A DNA stretch of 19,731 nt from assembly GCA_023429825.1 (NCBI GenBank), contig JAEZDC010000130.1:1-19731 (forward strand), given 5' to 3'. The number at the start of each line of letters is the position of its first letter. Position 1 is the stretch's first letter. Below the pieces are notes generated by a model. That model was not told the origin of the DNA. It did no database searches and was given only the letters and a program-made list of their open reading frames with translations. The position numbers and the translations under genes were made by a program. Source of the DNA: Bacteroidota bacterium. Lineage in GTDB: Bacteria > Bacteroidota > Bacteroidia > Chitinophagales > Chitinophagaceae. This document shows, one piece after another, positions 1 to 6,595 of the stretch.

Positions 1-80
1 AGTTCCTGAGAGCGAAGTTGGCGGGTGGCTTTTTTTCCGCTTTCGGTCCTCAGTTGTCCTTCGATTGTAATTGATTTCAT
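1..80 (-). CDS. rplY: 50S ribosomal protein bL25 (Ctc family), N-terminal fragment
   Basis: The minus strand opens with ATG at 78-80 and reads without a stop to the window edge, giving 26 residues that begin MKSITIEGQLRTESGKKATR. The pattern 'GK.ATRQLR' after a first beta strand is typical of the N-terminus of bL25/Ctc, a ribosomal protein that binds 5S rRNA. The rest of the gene lies outside the window. It follows prs on the same strand after a 169-nt spacer. A prs-rplY pair is a common bacterial arrangement and supports the call. The spacer holds one copy of the dispersed 19-nt repeat. The identification rests on 26 residues plus context. Confidence 0.8.
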   Translation of the reverse strand, partial: MKSITIEGQLRTESGKKATRQLRSQE

Positions 81-191
81 AATACTTATTGTTGTTTAAT
101 AATTGACTTAGTTTTAGATGTCAGCTATCAGCCTTCATCTGCCAGCGCGTTTACACCCAGCCGATCGCTGACTGCTGATGGCTATGCTACA

Positions 192-210
192 GTACAAGAG
201 TGCGACGCAA
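192..210 (+). repeat. Dispersed repeat core, copy 1
   Basis: The sequence GTACAAGAGTGCGACGCAA lies in the 169-nt spacer between prs and rplY. The same 19 nt recur exactly at three other places in the window. The upstream flank (CTGCTGATGGCTATGCTACA) resembles the flank of copy 3 at 13920 in 14 of 20 positions. The rest of the spacer holds degenerate GCTGA/CTATCAGC words (AGCTATCAGC at 123-132) and no gene. Read on the strand of the flanking genes the core is TTGCGTCGCACTCTTGTAC and sits 112 nt before the rplY start. Confidence 0.85.
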
Positions 211-249
211 GTAAAGCTTACCGGAGTTACCGAACCTCTGCTATAAAAA

Positions 250-1209
250 TCACCTTCTATCTTTTAGCTGCGAATGAATAAAGAGACTTGTAATGCTCTT
301 ATTCTCGTAAGCGTTCCTGATAGCGATAGCAAAAAGATCGGCTACAGAGAGGGCTTTTATTTTTTTGGATTCACTTCTTAATGGAATCGTATCACAAACC
401 ACCAACTCTTCCAGCACGCTATTCTCGATGTTCTCATAAGCTTTTCCGCTCAGAACAGGATGTGTACAAAGCGCCCTTACCGTTCTTGCTCCCTTTTCCT
501 TTAACAAACCTGCAGATTTTGCAAGTGTGCCGCCGGTGTCGCAAATATCATCTATAAGAACTACGTCCCTGTCCGTAACATCACCAATTACTACCATGCT
601 GGCTATCTCGTTTGCACGTTTTCTGTGCTTATCGCAGATCACCATTTCACAATTGAAATAACTGGCCACTTCACGTACCCTATTGGTACTTCCCACGTCA
701 GGGGCTGCAAAGGTAAGGTTCTGTAACTTAAGTTGCTCTATATAAGGTATAAAAATAGCTGAAGAATCGAGGTGATCTACCGGGATGTCGAAGAAAGCCT
801 GGATCTGTGGAGCATGGAGATCCATCGTAATAACCCTGTGAGCACCAGCAGCTTCTAAAAGATTGGCTATAAGTTTCGACCCGATAGCCACCCTTGGTTT
901 GTCTTTTCTATCCTGTCTTGCAAAACCATAGTAAGGAATTACCGCAACTACCCGGTGAGCTGAAGCTCTTTTAGCTGCATCGATCATCAGCAGCAGTTCC
1001 ATCAAATTATCAGTAGGAGCGAATGTGCTCTGCACCAGAAAAACATAGTCACCACGGATACTTTCCAGGAAAACCGGCTGGAATTCGCCGTCACTGAATT
1101 TTTGGATGTTTACTTTTCCAAGCCTGGTGCCGTAGCGTTTGGCGATCTTTTCGGCGAGTTGTTCTGAACCCGTACCTGAAAATATCTTAACTGAGGGATT
1201 CATGCTCAT
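250..1209 (-). CDS. prs: Ribose-phosphate pyrophosphokinase (PRPP synthetase)
   Basis: This cytosolic enzyme transfers pyrophosphate from ATP to ribose 5-phosphate to make PRPP for purine, pyrimidine, histidine, tryptophan and NAD synthesis. The 319-residue protein is full length for class I enzymes. Visible signatures are the N-terminal KFSDGEFQPVFLESIRG segment (38-53), FARQDRKD (96-103), DLHAPQIQAFFDIPVDHL (130-147) and the PRPP-binding loop VVLIDDICDTGGT (216-228). The start could be ATG 1207-1209 or the third codon, ATG 1201-1203. A -7-like box ends only 11 nt before the first ATG, which slightly favours the second. It is divergent from radC and precedes rplY. Confidence 0.96.
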   Translation of the reverse strand: MSMNPSVKIFSGTGSEQLAEKIAKRYGTRLGKVNIQKFSDGEFQPVFLESIRGDYVFLVQSTFAPTDNLMELLLMIDAAKRASAHRVVAVIPYYGFARQDRKDKPRVAIGSKLIANLLEAAGAHRVITMDLHAPQIQAFFDIPVDHLDSSAIFIPYIEQLKLQNLTFAAPDVGSTNRVREVASYFNCEMVICDKHRKRANEIASMVVIGDVTDRDVVLIDDICDTGGTLAKSAGLLKEKGARTVRALCTHPVLSGKAYENIENSVLEELVVCDTIPLRSESKKIKALSVADLFAIAIRNAYENKSITSLFIHSQLKDRR

Positions 1210-1220
1210 ATAACGGAATT

Positions 1221-1232
1221 GCGGCGAAGATA
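1221..1232 (-). promoter_or_regulatory. Candidate promoter -7 box for prs
   Basis: On the minus strand this reads TATCTTCGCCGC, one mismatch from the Bacteroidota -7 consensus TAnnTTTG. Near-identical words precede rpsP (3484-3496) and the M20 dipeptidase (17123-17135). I found no convincing -33 TTG. A start site just after the box would leave a leader of only about 5-15 nt. Confidence 0.4.
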
Positions 1233-1263
1233 TATCACTGGCTACACAGATAAAACAGGATTA

Positions 1264-1294
1264 TTGAATTGTGCAAATACTGTGTATCTTTTTG
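1264..1294 (+). promoter_or_regulatory. Candidate promoter for radC
   Basis: TTG at 1264-1266 is followed after 18 nt by TATCTTTTTG at 1285-1294. This resembles the Bacteroidota -33/-7 pair (TTG, then TAnnTTTG), with two extra T residues in the -7 box. The GTG start of radC lies 16 nt downstream. Confidence 0.4.
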
Positions 1295-1310
1295 CCTTAA
1301 AACCTAAACC

Positions 1311-1994
1311 GTGACCACGATTAAGAACTGGAACGAGGACGATCGTCCGCGTGAAAAGCTGATGCTGAAGGGAACAGAAAGCCTCAGCAATTCTGAACTT
1401 TTAGCAATACTTATAAATAACGGAACGAAGGACAAAAGCGCTGTGGATGTATGTAAATCTCTAATGGCTTCTGTAAACAATGACCTGCAACGTCTTGGAA
1501 AAATGTCTGTTAAAGAAATCCTTCAACTTAAAACGAAGGGCATCGGCGAAGCGAAAGCTATAACGATCGCTGCGGCACTTGAACTCGGGACCAGGAGAAA
1601 CATTTCAGAAAATAAAAAACTGCAGGTAACGCACAGTAGTGATATCGCGAATTATTTAAAGGCGAAGCTGGAAAATAAAAAGCATGAACTATTTGTAGTT
1701 GTTTATTTGAATCGATCCAATAAGATTCAGCATCATGAGGTGATCAGCAGCGGTGGGATCACCGGAACGGTTGCTGATCCAAGAATCATTTTGAAGAAAG
1801 CTTTACAGTATGATGCAACCGCGATCATTCTTTGTCATAATCATCCCAGTGGGAATTTAAAACCCAGCAGGATGGATGAAGAGCTAACATGGAAGATCAA
1901 AGAAGCTGCGAAGTATTTTGATATTTCAGTACTGGATCACATCATCGTTAGTGATGAAGGGTATTATAGTTTTGCGGATGAGGGGCTTCTTTGA
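1311..1994 (+). CDS. radC: RadC family protein (UPF0758), JAB/MPN-domain metalloprotein
   Basis: The 227-residue protein has the standard RadC layout. An N-terminal region with a helix-hairpin-helix-like segment (KTKGIGEAKAITIAAALELG, about 74-93) is followed by a C-terminal JAB/MPN domain. The metal site is complete: Glu143 in HHEVISSGG, then H176-N-H178-P-S-G and Asp189, fitting E...HxHx10D. The family was once thought to act in DNA repair, but its biochemical role is unresolved and many members sit in mobile regions. The start is GTG at 1311, because MTTIKNWNEDDRPREKL fits the usual RadC N-terminus and no ATG lies nearby. The gene is divergent from prs and followed by a broken four-helix-bundle gene. 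Confidence 0.95.
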   Translation: MTTIKNWNEDDRPREKLMLKGTESLSNSELLAILINNGTKDKSAVDVCKSLMASVNNDLQRLGKMSVKEILQLKTKGIGEAKAITIAAALELGTRRNISENKKLQVTHSSDIANYLKAKLENKKHELFVVVYLNRSNKIQHHEVISSGGITGTVADPRIILKKALQYDATAIILCHNHPSGNLKPSRMDEELTWKIKEAAKYFDISVLDHIIVSDEGYYSFADEGLL

Positions 1995-2022
1995 GGAATG
2001 GAGTAAGGAGAATGGAGGCCGG
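1995..2022 (+). repeat. Purine-rich left flank of the four-helix-bundle pseudogene
   Basis: Directly after the radC stop lies a G/A-rich stretch containing TGGAGTAAGGAGAATGGAG (1999-2017). The complementary type of sequence, C/T-rich on this strand, occurs at 2417-2447, just after the pseudogene. The two form an imperfect inverted pair around the broken gene. Confidence 0.5.
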
Positions 2023-2056
2023 AGGGTCTCCTGTAAACCTAATCAAATAATTTCTC

Positions 2057-2415
2057 ATGCTTTACAAAAATTGGCTTGCATAGAAGAAGGCTTATCAATT
2101 AGCAATGAAGATTTTTCATATTACAAAGCGCTTTCCTGCCGATGAAGATATTCGTTAACAGATCAAATTAGAAGATCATCAAGATCTGTAGTGGCAAATC
2201 TTGCAGAAGCGTACAAACGAAAACCCTATAAGGATTACTTCATCTCCAAGTTAACCGATTCTGAAACTGAAAATGTGGAAACGCAGGTGTTGCTAGATTT
2301 CGCTCTGGATTGTATTTACATTTCCAAGGAAGAATATGACGAACTTATAGCTTTGAAAGATGAAACAGGAAAGCTAATCTGGTATATGAGTAACAATCCT
2401 GAAAAATTTCTGTGA
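2057..2415 (+). pseudogene. Broken four-helix-bundle protein gene (23S rRNA intervening-sequence protein type)
   Basis: Reading from ATG 2057 gives MLYKNWLA, then amber TAG at 2081-2083, then KKAYQLAMKIFHITKRFPAD to about 2154. There the frame shifts and continues as LTDQIRRSSRSVVANLAEAY through KLTDSETENVETQVLLDFAL and ends ...NNPEKFL at 2415. Joined, these pieces make one protein of about 120 residues with the S23/four-helix-bundle signature: 'W.kA..La..iy..tk.FP', 'LTdQIRRSSrSV.aNiAEa' and 'ETqvwLdfa'. The TAG stands where the family usually has Trp (TGG to TAG is one base). The shift, at about 2153-2156, is one lost base or two gained. The family encodes small proteins found in 23S rRNA intervening sequences and as free chromosomal copies. 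The downstream reading frame could still be made from GTG 2191 but lacks helix 1. Confidence 0.85.
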
Positions 2416-2416
2416 T

Positions 2417-2447
2417 CACTCCATACTCCTCACTCCCTACTCCAGCC
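2417..2447 (-). repeat. Purine-rich right flank of the four-helix-bundle pseudogene
   Basis: The minus strand reads TGGAGTAGGGAGTGAGGAG followed by TATGGAGTG, an imperfect inverted partner of 1995-2022. It fills the short gap between the pseudogene stop (2415) and the end of the convergent DUF3467 gene (2452). Confidence 0.5.
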
Positions 2448-2451
2448 TCAA

Positions 2452-2772
2452 TCAAGCTTGCGCCGTCGGCCCTCCAAATGTCAATGGAATTTCAATCTGT
2501 TCGAGGTCTTTGATGTTACCATTTGCAGCCTCGTAGCGATCTATGTTTTCCTGCAATGCTCTCATGAAACGCTTTGCATGCATTGGCGTAAAGATGATAC
2601 GGGATTTTACTTTACTCTTAGGGGTACCGGGCATGACGTTCACAAAATCCATTACAAATTCTGCATGACTGTGTGTGATGATTGCGAGGTTGGCATATGA
2701 ACCTTCTGCTACTTCTTCAGTGATCTCAATATTGAGTTGTTGTTGCTGTTCGGGTTGTTGTTGATCGGCCAT
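2452..2772 (-). CDS. DUF3467 domain protein
   Basis: The 106-residue protein starts MADQQQPEQQQQLNIEITEE at ATG 2770-2772. The longer reading frame to 2835 is rejected because its extra residues look like translated spacer. The core has the DUF3467 pattern: 'EgsYaNLaiitHShaEFvmDFv..mPG.pkskVksRIi.tP.HAKrfm.AL.eNI..YE'. The function of the family is unknown. The protein is small and soluble, with a Gln-rich N-terminus and no signal peptide or membrane segment. It lies downstream of rpsP on the same strand, but a strong terminator at 2918-2941 separates them, so it probably has its own promoter. It converges with the four-helix-bundle pseudogene. Confidence 0.88.
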   Translation of the reverse strand: MADQQQPEQQQQLNIEITEEVAEGSYANLAIITHSHAEFVMDFVNVMPGTPKSKVKSRIIFTPMHAKRFMRALQENIDRYEAANGNIKDLEQIEIPLTFGGPTAQA

Positions 2773-2828
2773 GAGAATTATGTTTGAATGCAAATGTATG
2801 TGTACTGAACCTTTCTTCCATTGAAAAT

Positions 2829-2903
2829 TGAGCATTGTTTATTTAGCATTGAACATTTTTGCTCCCTATGAAATGCAATATTGAATTCATTTTTCAATGC
2901 TCA
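2829..2903. repeat. Inverted repeat upstream of the DUF3467 gene
   Basis: TGAGCATTG at 2829-2837 is the exact reverse complement of CAATGCTCA at 2895-2903, with a third related word (AGCATTGAA) between them. The pair lies 57-131 nt before the DUF3467 start, in AT-rich sequence. It could be a weak leader hairpin or chance. Confidence 0.3.
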
Positions 2904-2917
2904 TTTATAAAACAAAA

Positions 2918-2941
2918 AACCCCTCGGTAAACCGAAGGGTT
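2918..2941 (-). terminator. Rho-independent terminator of rpsP
   Basis: The arms AACCCCTCGG and CCGAAGGGTT surround a TAAA loop, with one mismatch in the stem. On the minus strand the hairpin is followed by a T-rich run (GGGGTTTTTTGTTTT). It lies 22 nt after the rpsP stop. Confidence 0.88.
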
Positions 2942-2962
2942 ATATTGTGTCTTGTGCATTTA

Positions 2963-3436
2963 TTAAGCTTCACTTGCACCTTCTTCAGCAGCCGGTGCTT
3001 CAGGAGCAGCAGCGCCACCTTCTACCCTACGTACTGCAGGTGTATAAGCTCTTCTGCCTCTCTGGTTTCTGCGGTGCTCTTCGTTTCTTTTGCGAAGATT
3101 CTGCTCATGCTCATCGTGCCATGCCTGGAACTTTGTCATTGCAGTTACTTCATCAAATAAACCAAGTTTCACACCACGTAAAAGGTGCTTTAAATACAAT
3201 ACTCCCTTAAAAGAAAGTATACGACGAACTGTATCAGTAGGCTCAGCTCCTTTGTGAAGCCAGTCTAGCGCTTTTTGGCGATCCAACGCAATTGTTGCTG
3301 GTACAGTTAACGGGTTGTAAGTTCCAATCTTCTGAATGAACTTACCATCTCTGGGAGCTCTGGCATCGGCCACAACTATAAAATAGAAGGGTCTCTTTTT
3401 ACTTCCATGCCTTTGAAGTCGCATTTTTACTGCCAT
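2963..3436 (-). CDS. rpsP: 30S ribosomal protein bS16 with C-terminal extension
   Basis: The N-terminal 85 residues are a typical bS16: MAVKMRLQRHGSKKRPFYFI, then VVADARAPRDGKFIQKIGTYNP and a segment ending AEPTDTVRRILSFKGV. The protein binds 16S rRNA and helps assemble the 30S platform. At 157 residues it is about twice the length of E. coli S16. The extra part has a charged helical stretch (about 105-135, rich in H, E, R, N) and an Ala/Glu/Pro-rich tail, as is common in Bacteroidota. It is divergent from the lytic transglycosylase gene and has its own candidate promoter and terminator. rimM and trmD, often found beside rpsP, are not here. Confidence 0.96.
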   Translation of the reverse strand: MAVKMRLQRHGSKKRPFYFIVVADARAPRDGKFIQKIGTYNPLTVPATIALDRQKALDWLHKGAEPTDTVRRILSFKGVLYLKHLLRGVKLGLFDEVTAMTKFQAWHDEHEQNLRKRNEEHRRNQRGRRAYTPAVRRVEGGAAAPEAPAAEEGASEA

Positions 3437-3483
3437 CTTAAATAGAAATTTAAAGGCTGATTTTTAATCAGGTTAACAAATAG

Positions 3484-3520
3484 GACGGCGAAAATAATAG
3501 TTCACTCTCATAATTCCCAA
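3484..3520 (-). promoter_or_regulatory. Candidate promoter for rpsP
   Basis: On the minus strand TTG (3518-3520) is followed after 21 nt by TATTTTCGCCGTC (3484-3496). The first 8 nt differ by one base from TAnnTTTG. The same 13-mer precedes the M20 dipeptidase at 17123-17135. The rpsP start lies 47 nt downstream. Confidence 0.45.
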
Positions 3521-3556
3521 TTTTTAGAATGTTATGTTTTGGTAATATGTTTTTTA

Positions 3557-3609
3557 GGTAACCAGCAGTAGTATTCAATGGCATCGCTTGTTGCGTCGCA
3601 CTCTTGTAC
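3557..3609 (-). repeat. Dispersed repeat, copy 2 (extended)
   Basis: The core TTGCGTCGCACTCTTGTAC occupies 3591-3609 on the plus strand. It is preceded by GGTAACCAGC (3557-3566) and TGGCATCGCTTG (3579-3590), flanks shared with copy 3. The element ends 58 nt before the lytic transglycosylase start. The plus strand reads the core in frame as VASHSCT, which artificially extends the open frame of that gene upstream to 3578. Confidence 0.85.
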
Positions 3610-3667
3610 TACTAGTTTCATGGCGTCTTTTTTGACGGACTACACTCAGTATTTCAATCTATTTTCT

Positions 3668-4588
3668 ATGAAAAACTATTACCGATCTGCCATTTTATAC
3701 CTGGCAGGGCTGATTAGTGGAGTTTTATTAGTTTCTCAGTTTGCTTTTCGTGAGGATAAAGGAGACAAAGATGCTGATCCCCAACCAATAGCATCTATGT
3801 CATATGAGTGGAAGGCCCCCAAGTTACCTGCATCAATGAACTTTGCCGGCGAAAAAGTGCCGTTGGAAAGATGGGAAGTAAAAGAAGCATTTGATCGGGA
3901 ATTGCTGTACAATTATTACATACAGCAAAACATTTTATATATAATGAAACTGGCCAATCGCTATTTCCCTATGATAGAAGAGCGATTGAGAGCAAATGGC
4001 ATTCCCGACGATTTTAAATACCTGTGTGTGGCTGAAAGCAATTTGCAAAATCTTACCTCGAAAGCCGGGGCAAAAGGATTCTGGCAATTCATGCCATCTA
4101 CAGGACCAGGCTACAATTTAGAAATCAGTGATGATGTAGATGAGCGATATAATATTCGCAAATCCACCGATGCAGCCTGCGTGTATTTAAAAAATGCATA
4201 TAACAAGTTTGGTAGCTGGACTGCGGCTGCAGCATCATACAATTGCGGAATGGGTGGATATAATAACTATGCATCTTTTCAAAACACTCAATATTATTAC
4301 GACCTGATGCTGCCCGAGGAAACGAATCGGTACATCTTCCGCATTCTTACTTTCAAACACCTTATGAGTAATGCTGCTGCATTTGGCTATAAACTTGAAG
4401 AAAATGATCTGTACGAGAATGTGGCGACCAAACAAATTGCTGTTACTTCCAGTATATCCAATCTTGCAGCATTTGCGAAGCAGCAAGGAAGCAATTACAA
4501 GATGCTGAAGATCTTAAACCCTTGGCTGCGAACCAGGAAATTATCTGTAAAACCTGGTAAGACTTACTATATCGAGTTACCTAAATAA
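3668..4588 (+). CDS. Lytic murein transglycosylase (MltD-like, SLT domain)
   Basis: The 306-residue protein begins MKNYYRSAILYLAGLISGVL at ATG 3668, with a hydrophobic N-terminal signal or anchor (about 5-27). The frame continues upstream to 3578 but runs through the dispersed repeat, so that part is rejected. The SLT/GEWL-like domain (about 95-235) carries the catalytic Glu123 in LCVAESNL, then SKAGAKGFWQFMPSTG (131-146) and AAASYNCGMGG (187-197). The C-terminus (about 257-306) resembles a degenerate LysM motif, with LKILNPWLRTRKLSV and KTYYIELP. Such enzymes cleave the MurNAc-GlcNAc bond of peptidoglycan, forming 1,6-anhydroMurNAc, in the periplasm. The gene stands alone and ends at a strong hairpin. 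Confidence 0.92.
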   Translation: MKNYYRSAILYLAGLISGVLLVSQFAFREDKGDKDADPQPIASMSYEWKAPKLPASMNFAGEKVPLERWEVKEAFDRELLYNYYIQQNILYIMKLANRYFPMIEERLRANGIPDDFKYLCVAESNLQNLTSKAGAKGFWQFMPSTGPGYNLEISDDVDERYNIRKSTDAACVYLKNAYNKFGSWTAAAASYNCGMGGYNNYASFQNTQYYYDLMLPEETNRYIFRILTFKHLMSNAAAFGYKLEENDLYENVATKQIAVTSSISNLAAFAKQQGSNYKMLKILNPWLRTRKLSVKPGKTYYIELPK

Positions 4589-4616
4589 AAAAGCCGTCGA
4601 AAAGATGACGGCTTTT
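4589..4616. terminator. Bidirectional terminator
   Basis: Perfect 10-bp arms AAAAGCCGTC and GACGGCTTTT flank an 8-nt loop. The hairpin starts right after the lytic transglycosylase stop. A-rich and T-rich sides allow termination from both strands, so it may also serve the convergent gene ending at 4636. Confidence 0.9.
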
Positions 4617-4635
4617 ACATAAAAACGATGTTTCA

Positions 4636-5043
4636 TTAATCTTTTTTCACATCCGCACCTGCAGCGTCTTTTTGTCTCTTCTTGATCTCGCCCCACTGCT
4701 TGTATTTATCTTCACCGATTATTTCTTTGATCTTAGCATTTTTCGCATCGTTGATCTCCATGATCTTTGCTCTTTTATCCGGGCCTGCAATGTTTGCATC
4801 TTCCCTGATAGCTTTACTTTTTTGAGCTGCTTCGTCCATTGTAGCTTTAATCTGCGAAACCTGCTGCTCTGTTAAACCCAATTCTTTGAAGGCAGCGGCC
4901 ATGTCTGCTTCTGCTTTTTCTCTCATTTTTTGTTTTTCTTCCTGGGTTGGTTGTTTAGCATCTGAACTAGTAGCAGACACCTGTGCGTTAGCTGCAACAG
5001 CGAATACTGATACAGATAATAAGGTAATAAATAGCTTTTTCAT
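4636..5043 (-). CDS. Small exported protein, LTxxQ/Spy-like, function unknown
   Basis: The 135-residue protein starts MKKLFITLLSVSVFAVAANA at ATG 5041-5043, a clear Sec signal peptide cleaved near residue 20. The open frame continues upstream to 5091 without a protein-like sequence. The mature part is almost all charged alpha helix. It contains ELGLTEQQVSQIKATMDE (54-71), which resembles the LTxxQ motif of CpxP/Spy-type periplasmic proteins, and later EIIGEDKYKQWGEIKKRQKD. This motif and the Lys/Glu/Ala-rich helices suggest a periplasmic stress or chaperone-like protein, but that is inference from pattern only. It lies between two strong terminators, so it is a single-gene unit. Confidence 0.75.
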   Translation of the reverse strand: MKKLFITLLSVSVFAVAANAQVSATSSDAKQPTQEEKQKMREKAEADMAAAFKELGLTEQQVSQIKATMDEAAQKSKAIREDANIAGPDKRAKIMEINDAKNAKIKEIIGEDKYKQWGEIKKRQKDAAGADVKKD

Positions 5044-5123
5044 ATGTGATGTTTTTTGAGTCGATAAATTTACAGATAATGAATGAGACATAAGCTTATC
5101 AACTAACCGTTCATATATTTTTA

Positions 5124-5157
5124 AATAATAAAGCCATCGAATGATGGCTTTATTATT
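5124..5157. terminator. Terminator downstream of ffh
   Basis: A perfect 15-bp stem, AATAATAAAGCCATC with GATGGCTTTATTATT, has a GAAT loop. It lies 27 nt beyond the ffh stop on the minus strand. Its symmetry means it would also work on plus-strand transcripts. Confidence 0.88.
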
Positions 5158-5183
5158 TCAGCTAAATCACAGAGATTGTCCGA

Positions 5184-6509
5184 TCAACGTTTCATTCCCG
5201 GCATCATCATTCTTCCCATAGGCATTTTATTCATTGACTGCATCATCTGCCGCATTTGCTCAAACTGCTTCATAAAATTGTTCACTTCCGAAATATCCTT
5301 TCCAGAACCTTTTGCAATTCTCGCTCTACGACTTCCATTGATCAGGTCAGGATTGCTACGCTCCTGTGGGGTCATAGATTTGATAATTGCCTCCACTCCT
5401 TTAAATGCATCATCACTGATATCAATATCTTTCATGGCTTTGCCAACACCGGGTATCATTCCCAACAGGTCTTTTAGGTTACCCATTTTTTTTATCTGCT
5501 GAAGCTGATCTAAGAAATCCTGGAAATCAAATTGGTTTTTGCGAATCTTCTTTTCGAGCTTCTTTGCCTGCTCTTCATCGTATTGCTCCTGAGCTTTTTC
5601 TACAAGTGAAGCGATATCACCCATTCCCAAAATACGCTGGGCCATACGCTGCGGATAGAATACATCCAGTGTATCCATCTTCTCCCCACTGCTTGCAAAC
5701 TTGATCGGCTTGTTAACAGTATACTTTATAGAAAGCGCAGCACCACCTCTTGTATCACCATCCAGCTTTGTGAGAACAACGCCAGAGAAATCTAATCTAT
5801 CGTTGAACGCTTTAGCAGTGTTTACAGCATCCTGACCCGTCATTGAATCTACCACAAACAGTATCTCATTTGGATTAATGGCAGTTTTAATATTGGCCAC
5901 TTCAGCCATCATCGTTTCATCAATAGCCAAACGACCCGCTGTATCTATAATAACAACATTCTTATTTTTTGATTTCGCCTCCTTTATAGCATTCTGTGCA
6001 ATCTCAACAGCATTTTTATTTTCTCTTTCGCTGTAAACTTCAACGTTTATCTGCTCACCTAACACATGCAACTGGTCAATCGCTGCAGGACGATAAATAT
6101 CTGCTGCAACCAGTAAAGGTGATTTGCCCTTTTTAGTTTTAAGATAATTCGCCAGTTTTCCACTAAAAGTTGTTTTACCGCTACCCTGTAAACCAGCGAT
6201 CAATATCACAGCAGGCGTGCCAGTAATATTAAACTCGGCTTCTGTGCCGCCCATTAATTCGGTAAGTTCATCCTGAACGATCTTCACCATTAACTGGCCC
6301 GGACTAATTGAATTGAGCACCTTTTCGCCTGTAGCCTTATCTTTTACTTTATCAGTAAACTCTTTAGCTATTTTATAATTAACATCAGCATCAACTAATG
6401 CACGGCGAATATCTTTTACAGTATTCGCAATATTCAACTCGTTGATCCTTGCTTCACCTTTCAGGTTTTTGAACGCACCTTCTAATCTTTCAGATAAACT
6501 TTGAAACAT
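5184..6509 (-). CDS. ffh: Signal recognition particle protein Ffh (SRP54)
   Basis: The 441-residue protein has the full SRP54 layout. The N domain (1-90) is followed by the G domain with P-loop GLQGSGKT (106-113), AADIYRPAAIDQL (135-147), DTAGR (189-193) and TKLDGDTRGGAALS (247-260). The methionine-rich M domain follows (about 325-441), with NGSRRARIAKGSG and a tail ending MPMGRMMMPGMKR. With SRP RNA it binds signal sequences of nascent proteins and delivers ribosomes to FtsY at the inner membrane through GTP hydrolysis. Length is normal. It lies downstream of the sigma factor gene on the same strand, but a hairpin terminator at 6538-6557 separates them. No SRP RNA was seen nearby. Confidence 0.98.
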   Translation of the reverse strand: MFQSLSERLEGAFKNLKGEARINELNIANTVKDIRRALVDADVNYKIAKEFTDKVKDKATGEKVLNSISPGQLMVKIVQDELTELMGGTEAEFNITGTPAVILIAGLQGSGKTTFSGKLANYLKTKKGKSPLLVAADIYRPAAIDQLHVLGEQINVEVYSERENKNAVEIAQNAIKEAKSKNKNVVIIDTAGRLAIDETMMAEVANIKTAINPNEILFVVDSMTGQDAVNTAKAFNDRLDFSGVVLTKLDGDTRGGAALSIKYTVNKPIKFASSGEKMDTLDVFYPQRMAQRILGMGDIASLVEKAQEQYDEEQAKKLEKKIRKNQFDFQDFLDQLQQIKKMGNLKDLLGMIPGVGKAMKDIDISDDAFKGVEAIIKSMTPQERSNPDLINGSRRARIAKGSGKDISEVNNFMKQFEQMRQMMQSMNKMPMGRMMMPGMKR

Positions 6510-6532
6510 AATTTGTAATTCTTAGCTCACAA

Positions 6533-6557
6533 TAAAAAAGTGAACCTAAGTTCACTT
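6533..6557 (-). terminator. Terminator of the sigma factor gene
   Basis: On the minus strand AAGTGAAC, a 4-nt loop and GTTCACTT (6538-6557) form a hairpin. A T-run (plus-strand A-run 6534-6539) follows or overlaps its end. It lies 38 nt beyond the sigma gene stop and 24 nt before the ffh start. Confidence 0.75.
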
Positions 6558-6595
6558 AAATAAGGTTGCAAATATAGTGCTGATTGGAAACTATG

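Noticed and set aside
2458..3210. Plus-strand open frames opposite the DUF3467 and rpsP genes
   Set aside because: They are shadows of clearly coding minus-strand genes, with Cys/His/Ser-rich, non-protein-like composition.
3578..3667. Upstream start of the lytic transglycosylase frame
   Set aside because: The added 30 residues run through the dispersed repeat, and a clean signal peptide begins at ATG 3668.
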